From CBDFHB01 sp965250115 (GTDB taxonomy: Bacteria > Acidobacteriota > Vicinamibacteria > Marinacidobacterales > SMYC01): DNA of 64,000 nucleotides. The notes below the pieces were generated by a model. The model was not told the origin of the DNA and did not search any database. It was given only the letters and a program-made list of their open reading frames with translations. The DNA is taken from positions 1,984,001 through 2,048,000 of the forward strand of contig CBDFNJ010000002.1 in NCBI GenBank assembly GCA_965250115.1, in the 5' to 3' direction. Positions 8,053-17,866 of this stretch are shown here, one piece after another. Made by a program: the position numbers and the translations under genes. Each line of letters starts with the position of its first letter. Positions within the stretch are counted from its first letter, which is position 1.

Positions 8053-9354
8053 ATGGCAAAGGACAAGCAAGTCTACATCGCGGATCTGTCGGAGCACGAG
8101 GGGAGGTCGGTGACGATGCGAGGTTGGCTTCACAATCGGCGCTCGGGCGGGAAGCTCCAGTTCCTGATTTTTCGTGATGGCACCGGGTTCATGCAAGCCG
8201 TCGTCTCGAAGGCGGACGTCTCCGAGAGCGTGTGGGATCAGACGAAGGCTCTGACTCACGAGAGCTCCATTCAACTCGTCGGGACGGTCCGCAAGGACGC
8301 GCGCGCGCCGGGAGGCTACGAGCTCACCGTGACGGATGTGAAGGTCTATCAGATCGCCGAGGAGTTCCCGATCACGCCGAAGGAGCACGGCGCCGGGTTT
8401 CTCCTCGACCATCGTCATCTTTGGCTTCGCTCCAAGCGCCAGCACGCGATCCTTCGCATTCGCAACGAGGTCATCATGGCCGCGCGGCGGTTCCTGGACG
8501 ACGAGGGCTTCATCGGTGGCGATACCCCGATCTTCACCCCCAATGCGTGCGAGGGCACGACGACTCTCTTCGAGACCCAGTACTTCGATCAATCGGCCTA
8601 TCTCTCGCAGAGCGGACAGCTCTACAACGAGGCCATCGCGATCGCGGTTGGGAAGACCTATTGCTTCGGGCCGACGTTCCGCGCGGAGAAGTCGAAGACG
8701 AAACGGCACTTGATAGAGTTCTGGATGATCGAGCCAGAGGTCGCATACGCTGAGCTCGACGACACGATCGCGCTCGCGGAAGATCTCATTTGCGCCATCG
8801 TGGAGTCCGTTCTGGAAAAGCGTCGGACGGAGCTAGAGGTGCTCGAGCGAGACGTGTTGAAGCTCGAGTCAATCCGAAAGCCGTTTCATCGAATGACCTA
8901 CGACCAAGCCGCGGAGAAGCTTAAGGAGAAGGGCACGGACTTCGAGCTCGGAAACGACTTCGGCGCCCAGGACGAGACCGTTCTCGCCGAAGATTTGGAT
9001 CGCCCGCTCGTGGTGACCCACTACCCGACGAAGATCAAGGCCTTTTACATGCAGCCCGCGTCCGACAACCCCGATCGCGTCCTCTGCGTCGACATCCTTG
9101 CTCCCGAAGGCTACGGCGAGATCGTGGGAGGCGGCCAGCGCATACACGACTTCGAGCTTCTTAGGACGCGCTTGAAGGAGCACGAGCTCTCGGAAGAGGA
9201 CTTCAAGTGGTATCTCGATTTGAGGCGCTACGGAAGCGTCCCCCACTCCGGCTTCGGGATGGGCATCGAACGCTTCGTGTCGTGGATCTGCAGTCTCGAG
9301 CACTTGAGAGAAGCGATCCCCTTCCCGAGAATGCTCTACCGGCTCTCGCCCTAG
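8053..9354 (+). CDS. asnS: Asparaginyl-tRNA synthetase
   Basis: This class II synthetase charges tRNA-Asn. The 433-residue product has an N-terminal OB-fold anticodon domain (GWLHNRRSGGKLQFLIFRDG, about 19-38), AsnRS-type EGTTTLFE near residue 174, motif 2 around FRAEKSKTKRHLIEF (about 210) and motif 3 GFGMGIERFVSW near the C-terminus. The ATG at 8053 follows amgK by 16 bases with AGAGGT upstream; the frame is open further upstream but that stretch overlaps amgK and is not conserved-looking. The archaeal-type AspRS alternative is less likely because of the length and the EGTTTLF signature. Confidence 0.93.
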   Translation: MAKDKQVYIADLSEHEGRSVTMRGWLHNRRSGGKLQFLIFRDGTGFMQAVVSKADVSESVWDQTKALTHESSIQLVGTVRKDARAPGGYELTVTDVKVYQIAEEFPITPKEHGAGFLLDHRHLWLRSKRQHAILRIRNEVIMAARRFLDDEGFIGGDTPIFTPNACEGTTTLFETQYFDQSAYLSQSGQLYNEAIAIAVGKTYCFGPTFRAEKSKTKRHLIEFWMIEPEVAYAELDDTIALAEDLICAIVESVLEKRRTELEVLERDVLKLESIRKPFHRMTYDQAAEKLKEKGTDFELGNDFGAQDETVLAEDLDRPLVVTHYPTKIKAFYMQPASDNPDRVLCVDILAPEGYGEIVGGGQRIHDFELLRTRLKEHELSEEDFKWYLDLRRYGSVPHSGFGMGIERFVSWICSLEHLREAIPFPRMLYRLSP

Positions 9355-9429
9355 GCTCCAAGAAAAAACGCCTTCGCGTTGAAATCTGAGTACTCGCACT
9401 TCCCGCGTTACTGAGCTAACCTGGCTTTC

Positions 9430-10767
9430 GTGAAGAAAGTCGGATTCGTGAGCCTCGGGTGCGCGAAGAACCTGCTCGACACCGAGGTCATGCTCGGTCA
9501 CCTTGGCGGGGCGGGTTACGAGCTCACCACCCGTCCCGAGGAAGCCGAGGTGCTCGTCGTCAATACCTGCGGCTTCATCGACAAGGCGAAGCAGGAGAGC
9601 ATCGACACCATCCTCGAGATGGCCAAGCACAAGGAGACGGGCAACTGCCGCCGTCTGGTCGTTTCCGGCTGTCTTGCCCAGCGCTACGCGCAGGAGATCG
9701 GGGACGAGCTTCCCGAGGTCGACGTTGTCATGGGGCTCGACCAGCTGCACACGATCGTTCAGGCCTGCGAGGAGGACGAGCGCCGTGTCGAGGAGCTCCG
9801 TGCGGACGGCTCCGCAGCCTATCTCTACGACCACCTCGTCCCTCGGCAGGTGACGACGCCCGGGCACTACGCCTACATCAAGATATCGGAGGGGTGCGAC
9901 TACCCCTGCACCTTCTGCATCATCCCCAAGATCCGCGGAGCCTATCGGAGCCGGACCCCGGACTCCGTTCTTGCCGAGGCGGAATCTCTCGCCAAGAGCG
10001 GGGTCAAAGAGCTTGTACTCATCGCCCAGGATACGACCCGCTACGGGGACGAGCTCGGGATGAAGCGCGGCCTCGCCGTCCTCATGCGCCAGCTTGCTCG
10101 AGTGGAGGGCATCGAGTGGGTCCGATTCCTTTACGCCTACCCGACCACCGTGGACGACGCCGTTCTCGAGGCTATGGCGGAGGAGCCGGCGCTGTGCCGC
10201 TACGTCGACATGCCTCTCCAGCACGCGAGCGATCGAATCTTGAAGGCGATGAAGCGGCCGGGCACCGGCGCGAGCAACCGAGCTCTCATCGAGCGCATCC
10301 GAGAGGCGGTGCCCGGCGTTTCTTTGCGAAGCTCCTTCATCGTTGGATTCCCCGGCGAGGCGGAGGAGGATTTCCAGGCGCTGCAAGAGTTTGTCGGCGA
10401 TGTAGCCCTCGATCACCTCGGGGTCTTCACATACTCCAATGAAGAGGATACGGAGGCCTTCGTCTCGGACGAGTCCATCTCGGACGAGGAGAAACAAGTT
10501 CGTCGGGAACGGCTTATGGAGCAGCAAGCGGCGATTTCGCTTCGGAGCAACCGCCGCCGCGTGGGGGAGATCCTCAAAGTGCTCGTGGAAGGTCTCTCGG
10601 AGGAGACGGACCTCCTTCTCCAGGGCCGCTCCGAATATCAGGCTCCCGGCATCGATGGCGTCGTCTTAATCAATGATGGCCAGGCGCCTCCCGGCGCCTT
10701 CGTTTCGGTGGAGATTAGCGACGCACACCCCTACGACCTGGTGGGCCGGGTCGTCGAAGGGGGTTGA
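9430..10767 (+). CDS. rimO: Ribosomal protein uS12 methylthiotransferase RimO
   Basis: RimO is a radical-SAM enzyme that methylthiolates an aspartate of ribosomal protein S12. The 445-residue protein starts VGFVSLGCAKNLLDTEVM, with the auxiliary-cluster cysteines C11, C47 and C81. The radical-SAM CxxxCxxC (C156, C160, C163) follows, then a C-terminal TRAM domain. SLGCAKN separates RimO from the related tRNA enzyme MiaB. The start is GTG at 9430. The gene stands between asnS and the rimP leader, whose -35 box overlaps its stop codon. Confidence 0.95.
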   Translation: MKKVGFVSLGCAKNLLDTEVMLGHLGGAGYELTTRPEEAEVLVVNTCGFIDKAKQESIDTILEMAKHKETGNCRRLVVSGCLAQRYAQEIGDELPEVDVVMGLDQLHTIVQACEEDERRVEELRADGSAAYLYDHLVPRQVTTPGHYAYIKISEGCDYPCTFCIIPKIRGAYRSRTPDSVLAEAESLAKSGVKELVLIAQDTTRYGDELGMKRGLAVLMRQLARVEGIEWVRFLYAYPTTVDDAVLEAMAEEPALCRYVDMPLQHASDRILKAMKRPGTGASNRALIERIREAVPGVSLRSSFIVGFPGEAEEDFQALQEFVGDVALDHLGVFTYSNEEDTEAFVSDESISDEEKQVRRERLMEQQAAISLRSNRRRVGEILKVLVEGLSEETDLLLQGRSEYQAPGIDGVVLINDGQAPPGAFVSVEISDAHPYDLVGRVVEGG

Positions 10768-10792
10768 ATTCCCAACATCCCTAGTCTATAGT
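10764..10792 (+). promoter_or_regulatory. Promoter for the rimP-nusA-infB operon
   Basis: TTGAAT (10764-10769) and TATAGT (10787-10792) are 17 bases apart, close to the sigma70 consensus. The -35 overlaps the rimO stop codon. The predicted start near 10799 lies just ahead of the terminator hairpin at 10819, so transcripts from this promoter must pass it to reach rimP. Confidence 0.6.
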
Positions 10793-10818
10793 TGGGGCTC
10801 ATTTACGGGGATCCACGG

Positions 10819-10846
10819 AGTGGGCGCCGACTGGCCCACTTTTTTT
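10819..10846 (+). terminator. Intrinsic terminator/attenuator in the rimP leader
   Basis: AGTGGGC (10819-10825) and GCCCACT (10834-10840) form a perfect 7-bp stem with an 8-base loop, followed by seven T residues (10840-10846). The structure starts about 20 bases after the predicted transcription start and 110 bases before rimP. It would give a short terminated leader RNA unless antitermination occurs. It could also end rimO transcripts. Confidence 0.75.
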
Positions 10847-10955
10847 ATTGGTTTGAACGCTCGAATCTCCTTTCGCGCGGCTCCATAAGACAGTCGAGGT
10901 GGTAGAACGAGGTGAATGGAACGCTAATCGCGTATCTGCAGCCCGGAGACCTATC

Positions 10956-11458
10956 ATGATGAACTCGAAAAGCCTCCAACCCAGGCTCGAGAGCCTCGCC
11001 CGCCGAGCCGCGGAGTCGGAGGGGGTCGAGGTCGCGTGGGTGGAGCTAAAAGGCCAGGGTGGGTCCTGGGTTTTCCGCGTCTTCATCGAGCGCGAGGACG
11101 GGCTCGTCGGCCTCGTCGATTGCGAGCGCGTGGGTTCCCGGCTGGGAGACATGCTGGATATCGAGGACCCGATCGAGTGTCACTATACGCTGGAAGTCTC
11201 CACCCCGGGACTGGACCGACCACTCCACCGTGAGAAGGACTACGAGAGGTTCGTCGGTCGTCTAGCCACCATCAAAACAAAAACGCCTCAGCAAGGTCGT
11301 CGCCGCTTCACGGGGCGGATCCTCTCCGTCGATGGAGGCGTCGTTCGACTCGATGAAGGCGGCCAAGAGTGTGAGATAGCCACGTCCCTGATCGCGAACG
11401 GGCGGCTCGAGGTCGAGCTCTCGTTGCCGATACCCACTGGCAAAGCGAGGAAGCGCGC

Positions 11459-11462
<4 letters not shown>
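10956..11462 (+). CDS. rimP: Ribosome maturation factor RimP
   Basis: RimP assists assembly of the 30S subunit. The 168-residue product has the N-terminal alpha/beta domain with DCERVGSRLGDMLDIEDPI, the diagnostic YTLEVSTPGLDRPL (about 73-86), and a C-terminal SH3-like domain. Two ATG codons stand at 10956 and 10959; the frame is open to 10899 without conserved sequence. It overlaps nusA by four bases (ATGA), the standard rimP-nusA-infB order. Confidence 0.93.
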
Positions 11463-12885
<1,423 letters not shown>

Positions 12886-12886
<1 letters not shown>

Positions 12887-15579
12887 TGGATAAGGTGAGA
12901 GTCTACGAGCTCGCGCGCGAGCTTGGGATCACCAGCCCCGAGACGATTCAGCTTCTCAAGAGCAAGCTCAAAATACGCGTGAAGTCCGCTTCCAGTACCA
13001 TCGAAGAGGATACCGCCATCAAGTTGAGGCGGCTTCTCCGACTCGAAGGCGCGGGCGCTCTTCGTACGAGGAAAGAGGAAGTCGTCGCGGCTTCTCCGGA
13101 AGACGGGGACGATCGCGCGAAGTCCCTTCGTAAGTCTCGCGCCGAGAAGGCTCGTGTCGCACTCCTGAAGGAGATGGAGGACGAAGAGCGGGCCGTCAAG
13201 CAAGCGAAGGAAGACAAGGAGCGCAAGGAGCTCGAGGACCTAGAGCGCCGCGAAGCGGAGGAGGCAGCGCGCATCGCCGCCGAAGCGCTCGCCGCTGCGG
13301 AAGCGGCCGCAGCCGCTAAAGCGGCGCAAGAGGCGGAGGCTGTGGCGGAGTGGCTCCAGCCCGACGCCGTCGCGCAGCCGGAACTCTCTGCCGCTCCCGA
13401 GCGCGACGATGCATCGGCGCTGAGCCCAGGATCGGTTGTTGCGGCGGCCGCGCCGTCCGCGGTCGCCGCAGCTTCGCCGGATAAGCAACCTGGCGTGCGA
13501 CCCGTCTCGAGACCGCCTGCGGTGGGAAACGCGCCACCGCCATCTAAACGCGAGTCCTTCGTCCCCGGCCCGACGTCTCAATACGTGCGTGCGCGTCCAC
13601 CAGCTCGCCCTCGGCGCGACGACATGCGGCCGGTGCCGTCGCCGCCGAGGCCCGCCGCGCCGATCAAGACCATCCGTCCACAAAGGCCTCCGGAAGGAAA
13701 ACCCCAGCCGAAACGGAAGACCAAACGCCCAGGGCGCACCGTCGTTGCGCCCGAGATCAGCGAATCGGCCCTGCCGGAGCCTCAGCCTCGCGTCCAAGAG
13801 CAACGTAAGGAGCTACCGAAGGTCTTCCGCAAAGTGAGCCTCACCGAGGGTGTCACTGTGAAGGAGCTCGCGGAAAAGCTCGAGGTCAAGCACAAGGACG
13901 TAATCAAAGCAATCCTGGGTCGCGGTGTTCTCGCTACCATCAACCAGACCCTCGACGCCGATACGGCGAAGGAGATCGCGAAAGAGTTCGGTGCCGAGGC
14001 CGAGATTCTCTCCTTCGAAGAGGACGTGCTTCGGGAGGAAACGAGCGAAGAGAAGCCCGAAGACCTCCGGGGTCGCGCTCCCGTAGTGACCGTCATGGGT
14101 CACGTGGATCACGGTAAGACGAGTCTTCTCGATGGCATTCGGGAAACCAAGGTCGTCGAGAAAGAGGCCGGTGGCATCACCCAACACGTGGGCGCCTATT
14201 CGGTCGACGCGAATGGACGCGGGGTCGTCTTTCTCGATACCCCCGGCCACGAGGCTTTCACCTTGATGCGTGCGAGGGGCGCAAGAGTCACGGATATCGT
14301 GATTCTCGTCGTCGCGGCCGATGACGGTGTCATGCCGCAAACGCGTGAAGCGATCGATCACGCGCGCGCCGCGGGCGTTCCGCTCATGGTGGCCATCAAC
14401 AAGATCGACAAACCCAACGCCAACCCCGATCGGGTCAAGCAGCAGCTCGCGGACCTCGAGCTCTCGTCCGAGGACTGGGGAGGGACAACAGTCTATTGCC
14501 AGGTCTCCGCGAAGAAGCGCGAGGGTTTGGACCTTCTCCTGGAAATGGTGCTTCTCGTCGCGGACCTCCTCGAGCTCAAAGCAAACCCGAGCCGCGCTGG
14601 CATGGGTACGGTGCTCGAGGCGAAGCTCGACAAGGGCAAGGGGCCCGTCGCCCATGTACTCGTCCAGAACGGGAGCGTGAGCATCGGTGACTCTTTCGTA
14701 GCCGGCGCCGCCTACGGCAAAGTTCGGGCGATGTTCGACGATCGAGGCCGCAAGGTGAAGACGGTTGGTCCGGCGTCGCCCGTCGAGATACTCGGTTTGA
14801 CCTCCTTGCCGGAGGCGGGTGACCAATTCCAAGTCTTTCCCGATAGTTTCAAAGCACGGCAGATTTCCGAGTTCCGCCAGCAGAAGCTGCGGGAGCGCGA
14901 GCTCGCCTCGAGCGCCCGTTTGACCCTCGACCAGTTACACCAGAAGGTCGAGGAGGGGAAGATCAAGGAGCTGCCCATAGTCCTCAAAGCCGACGTACAG
15001 GGATCGGTCGAGGTGCTCAGGGATACGCTGACGAAGCTCTCGAACGACAAGGTCAAGGTGAAGATTATCCGAGCCGGCGCCGGGGCAATCACCGACTACG
15101 ACGTGCTCCTTGCTTCGGCGTCGAATGCCGTGATCGTCGGCTTCAACGTCCGGCCCGAGCCTACCGCGCGTGAGCTGGCCGAAAAAGAGAGTATCGACAT
15201 CCGGCTCCATACGGTGATCTACGACATCACCGACGAGCTCAAGAAGGCAATGGAGGGTCTCCTCGAGCCTACGTTCAAGGAAGTTCTGCTCGGACACGCC
15301 GAGATTCGAGAAACTTTCAAGGTGCCCAAGATCGGGGTCATCGCCGGCTGCTACGTTACCGACGGCAAGGTGATCCGCTCTGCGGACGTACGCCTGCTGC
15401 GTGACAACGTGGTGATCTTTGAAGGAAAGATTGGAAGCCTGAAGCGATTCAAAGACGACGCCAGCGAGGTCAAGGACGGCTTCGAGTGCGGTATCGGGCT
15501 CGCCGGGTACAACGACATCAAAATCAAGGACGTGATCGAGGCCTTCACCACGGAGAAAGTGGCGCCGAGCGTCGATTGA
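12886..15579 (+). CDS. infB: Translation initiation factor IF-2
   Basis: IF-2 is the GTPase that recruits initiator tRNA to the ribosome. The 897-residue protein has an N-terminal IF2N helix-turn motif, an Ala/Glu-rich then Pro/Arg-rich linker (about 100-300), a second IF2N (about 315-365), and the G domain: GHVDHGKTS (about 405), DTPGHEAF and NKIDKP (about 504). Beta-barrel domains and the C-terminal fMet-tRNA-binding domain follow. The ATG overlaps the nusA stop by one base. Confidence 0.97.
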
Positions 15580-15631
15580 AACCGGAGTGGTCCTCGCAAC
15601 GGCGAGGGCTCGCGAACGAGAGCCAGGCACC

Positions 15632-15955
15632 GTGTCGAGCCGAAGTAAGTCAGGTCTCGAGGCCGGGGCACCTGTCATCGGACTTCTATTGATCGAGCTC
15701 CATTTCCCCGAAGCCCGCTCACTCAAGTCGAAACGGATGGTCGTGAAATCCATCAAGGACCGCCTCCGGCAACGCTTCAACATTGCCATCGCCGAGACGG
15801 GCTACCTCGAGCTCTGGCAGCGCGCCGAGCTCGCGGCCGTCTCAGTGAGCGGCAGTCGTCAGCTGGTCGAAGCCCAGCTCGAAGCTGTGAACCGAGATCT
15901 AGAAGCCCGTTTCTCGGGGGAGCTCCTGGGCACGAGTATGGAGCTCATCGAGTAA
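15632..15955 (+). CDS. DUF503 (YlxP-like) small protein
   Basis: The core IGLLLIELHFPEARSLKSKR is typical of the DUF503/YlxP family, small proteins of unknown biochemical role usually encoded between infB and rbfA, as here. I chose the GTG at 15632; another GTG at 15587 would add 15 residues. Neither start has a clear ribosome-binding site. The stop is five bases before rbfA. Confidence 0.8.
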   Translation: MSSRSKSGLEAGAPVIGLLLIELHFPEARSLKSKRMVVKSIKDRLRQRFNIAIAETGYLELWQRAELAAVSVSGSRQLVEAQLEAVNRDLEARFSGELLGTSMELIE

Positions 15956-15960
15956 CTAGC

Positions 15961-16344
15961 ATGCGTCGTCCGCGAAGGGTGCGTCCCGAGAGGGTCGCGG
16001 AGCAGATTCGCGCCGACGTCGCGGAGATATTGCAGAGTGATCTCAACGATCCTCGTCTCGGCCTAGTGACCTGTACGAGGGTCCATGTCTCCAGTGATCT
16101 GCGCAGCGCGAGGCTCTACGTGAGCGTGCTCGGTGACGACGACGAAAGGGAAGCCACGATGAAAGCGCTCGATAGCGCGACCGGTTTCGTTCGGCGGCGC
16201 CTGTCGGCTCGTCTCGGACTTCGAGCGGCACCCGAAATTCGCTTCGTATTCGACCCCTCGGTCGAGTACGGGATCCGTCTGGAAGAGCTCATCGAGAAAA
16301 CCAGGTTGAAGACCCCGGACTCGGACGACCTCGAGCTCGATTAG
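15961..16344 (+). CDS. rbfA: 30S ribosome-binding factor RbfA
   Basis: RbfA is a cold-shock KH-type factor for 16S rRNA 5'-end maturation. The 127-residue product starts with an Arg-rich helix and the RVAEQIRADVAEIL motif, continues with DPRLGLVTCTRVHVSSDLRS and a C-terminal SVEYGIRLEELIEK, all typical. It follows DUF503 closely in the usual operon order and ends in TAG. Confidence 0.95.
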   Translation: MRRPRRVRPERVAEQIRADVAEILQSDLNDPRLGLVTCTRVHVSSDLRSARLYVSVLGDDDEREATMKALDSATGFVRRRLSARLGLRAAPEIRFVFDPSVEYGIRLEELIEKTRLKTPDSDDLELD

Positions 16345-16403
16345 CAGGGAGCTGAAGACGTCATCGACGCTTGCGCGAGGGCTTCGCCTAGCGAGAGAGA
16401 CTC

Positions 16404-17297
16404 ATGCTGACGGGTGTGGTAGCGGTAGACAAGCCCGCTGGGCTCACGTCGCACGACGTCGTCAAACGGGTTCGGAAGCTGACCGATCAAAGGCGTTGCG
16501 GACACACGGGAACACTGGATCCCTTCGCAACGGGACTGCTGCTTGTCTGTCTGGGGCGGGCCACGCGTCTCGCGCGCTTCCTCACGGCGCAGAAAAAGAC
16601 CTATCTGGCGACAATCCGCTTCGGTTTCGCCACCGACACCTACGACCGCACCGGCTCGCCGCTCGGCGAGCCCGAGCCCTTTGGCGCTCGGCCCGAGGAG
16701 CTCGAAAGTCTCCTCGCCCGCTTCGTCGGTAGACAACTTCAGCGCCCACCCCGATTCTCCGCAAAAAAGATTGGGGGCAAGCGAGCCCATCGGCTCGCTC
16801 GTTCGGGTGAGCCGGTAACTCCCGCCCCAGTCGAGGTCGAGATCGATCGCATTGATCTTCTCGGCCTGGAGGGGCCCTTGGCTCGCATTGTGACGACCGT
16901 GTCGTCGGGCACCTACGTGCGCTCGCTTGCCTATGACCTTGGACAGGCACTTGGTTGCGGAGCCCATCTGGAAGCGCTTAGTCGAACTCACATCGGTTCA
17001 TTCACGGTGGACGAAGCCTCCGAGCTCGACGCCCTCGAGGCGGCGGCTGCACGCGGCTCTCTGAAGGACGGAATTCTCACCCCGTTTGAGGCGCTGAGGG
17101 ACCTCGGGAGCCTCCGCGTCGATTCCGAGAGCGCTTCGAAGCTGGGTCATGGGCGGAGCTTGCCATGGGGAGCTGGGCTCGCGGCTGGAGCGAGTTACCG
17201 GGTTCTGGGCCCCGCCGGGGAGCTCGTTGCAGTGGTCGCCCTTGACGAGGCGACAGGAACGTTGAAGCCCGTCATGGTTTGGGCCACTCCCGTTTGA
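16404..17297 (+). CDS. truB: tRNA pseudouridine(55) synthase TruB
   Basis: TruB forms pseudouridine 55 in the T-loop of tRNAs. The 297-residue protein shows VAVDKPAGLTSHDVVKRVR, the catalytic HTGTLDPFATGLL (Asp39), the KKTYLATIRFG motif and a RSLAYDLG motif. The ATG at 16404 is 59 bases downstream of rbfA. The next gene, rpsO, has its own promoter. Confidence 0.95.
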   Translation: MLTGVVAVDKPAGLTSHDVVKRVRKLTDQRRCGHTGTLDPFATGLLLVCLGRATRLARFLTAQKKTYLATIRFGFATDTYDRTGSPLGEPEPFGARPEELESLLARFVGRQLQRPPRFSAKKIGGKRAHRLARSGEPVTPAPVEVEIDRIDLLGLEGPLARIVTTVSSGTYVRSLAYDLGQALGCGAHLEALSRTHIGSFTVDEASELDALEAAAARGSLKDGILTPFEALRDLGSLRVDSESASKLGHGRSLPWGAGLAAGASYRVLGPAGELVAVVALDEATGTLKPVMVWATPV

Positions 17298-17322
17298 GTG
17301 CGAGCGTATGACTATCTCAGTC

Positions 17323-17351
17323 TTTACAGGCATTTGCGCCTGTGCTAGCAT
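17323..17351 (+). promoter_or_regulatory. Promoter upstream of rpsO
   Basis: TTTACA (17323-17328) and TAGCAT (17346-17351) are 17 bases apart, with an extended -10 TG at 17343-17344. The start would lie about 45 bases ahead of rpsO. Independent transcription of rpsO-pnp from the truB end is common. Confidence 0.5.
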
Positions 17352-17405
17352 GGCGCCCAGAATATAGAAGTAACTAAGAGAGAACTGGTAACGGAGGACC
17401 CGTAT

Positions 17406-17675
17406 TTGACGCTGACCAAGGACAACAAGACCAACTTGATCGGGGAGTACCGACTCCATGGCCACGATACGGGCTCGCCAGAGGTGCAAATTGCCATTCT
17501 GAGCGGGCGGATCGGCTATCTCACCGAGCATTTCAAGACGCACAGCAAGGACCATCACTCTCGCCGCGGCCTCTTGAAAATGGTTGGGCGGCGACGTCGT
17601 CTGCTGGACTATTTGAAGAAAAAGGACATTGGCAGGTATCGAGGTGTCATCCAACGCCTTGGCATCCGCAAGTAA
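17406..17675 (+). CDS. rpsO: 30S ribosomal protein S15 (TTG start)
   Basis: S15 binds the central domain of 16S rRNA. The 89-residue product matches the family over its whole length: HDTGSPEVQIAILSGRI, HSKDHHSRRGLLKMVGRRRRLLDYL and the ending YRGVIQRLGIRK. The start is TTG at 17406, set by GGAGG at 17393-17397 and by the conserved length; no ATG is available. The TTG may limit expression of this ribosomal protein, or allow control by S15 itself. Confidence 0.95.
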   Translation: MTLTKDNKTNLIGEYRLHGHDTGSPEVQIAILSGRIGYLTEHFKTHSKDHHSRRGLLKMVGRRRRLLDYLKKKDIGRYRGVIQRLGIRK

Positions 17676-17764
17676 CGATGTCCAATCCTTTGGGACGAGT
17701 AGGACTATCCAAATCGTTCTTGGTCCTCCGGATCTGATCGACTGAGCAAGACTTTCCTTGGCAA

Positions 17765-17786
17765 GGCGTCGTCGGACGACGATGCC
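17765..17786 (+). other. Hairpin in the pnp leader
   Basis: GGCGTCGTC (17765-17773) can pair with GACGATGCC (17778-17786) with one G-U pair and a four-base loop, in the 191-base leader between rpsO and pnp. In enterobacteria a pnp leader stem-loop cut by RNase III mediates PNPase autoregulation; equivalence here is only suggested by position. The rest of the leader shows nothing I recognise. Confidence 0.4.
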
Positions 17787-17866
17787 CCCTTCCACTAGAA
17801 GCCTACCAGCGTATAGGTTCCGAGAAAACAGGGTCTAAGGTTCTCCATTGTTTGGAGGAATAAAGT

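Noticed and set aside
8869..10527. 552-codon minus-strand frame opposite asnS and rimO
   Set aside because: Spans two genuine genes and their gap, with no recognisable domain; a composition artefact.
15587..15631. Longer start for the DUF503 protein
   Set aside because: The added residues look unlike the family terminus, which begins close to IGLLLIEL; the GTG at 15632 is closer, though still uncertain.
17676..17866. Possible tRNA or small RNA gene between rpsO and pnp
   Set aside because: I found no cloverleaf or CCA-adjacent acceptor pairing; only the short hairpin at 17765-17786 is supported.
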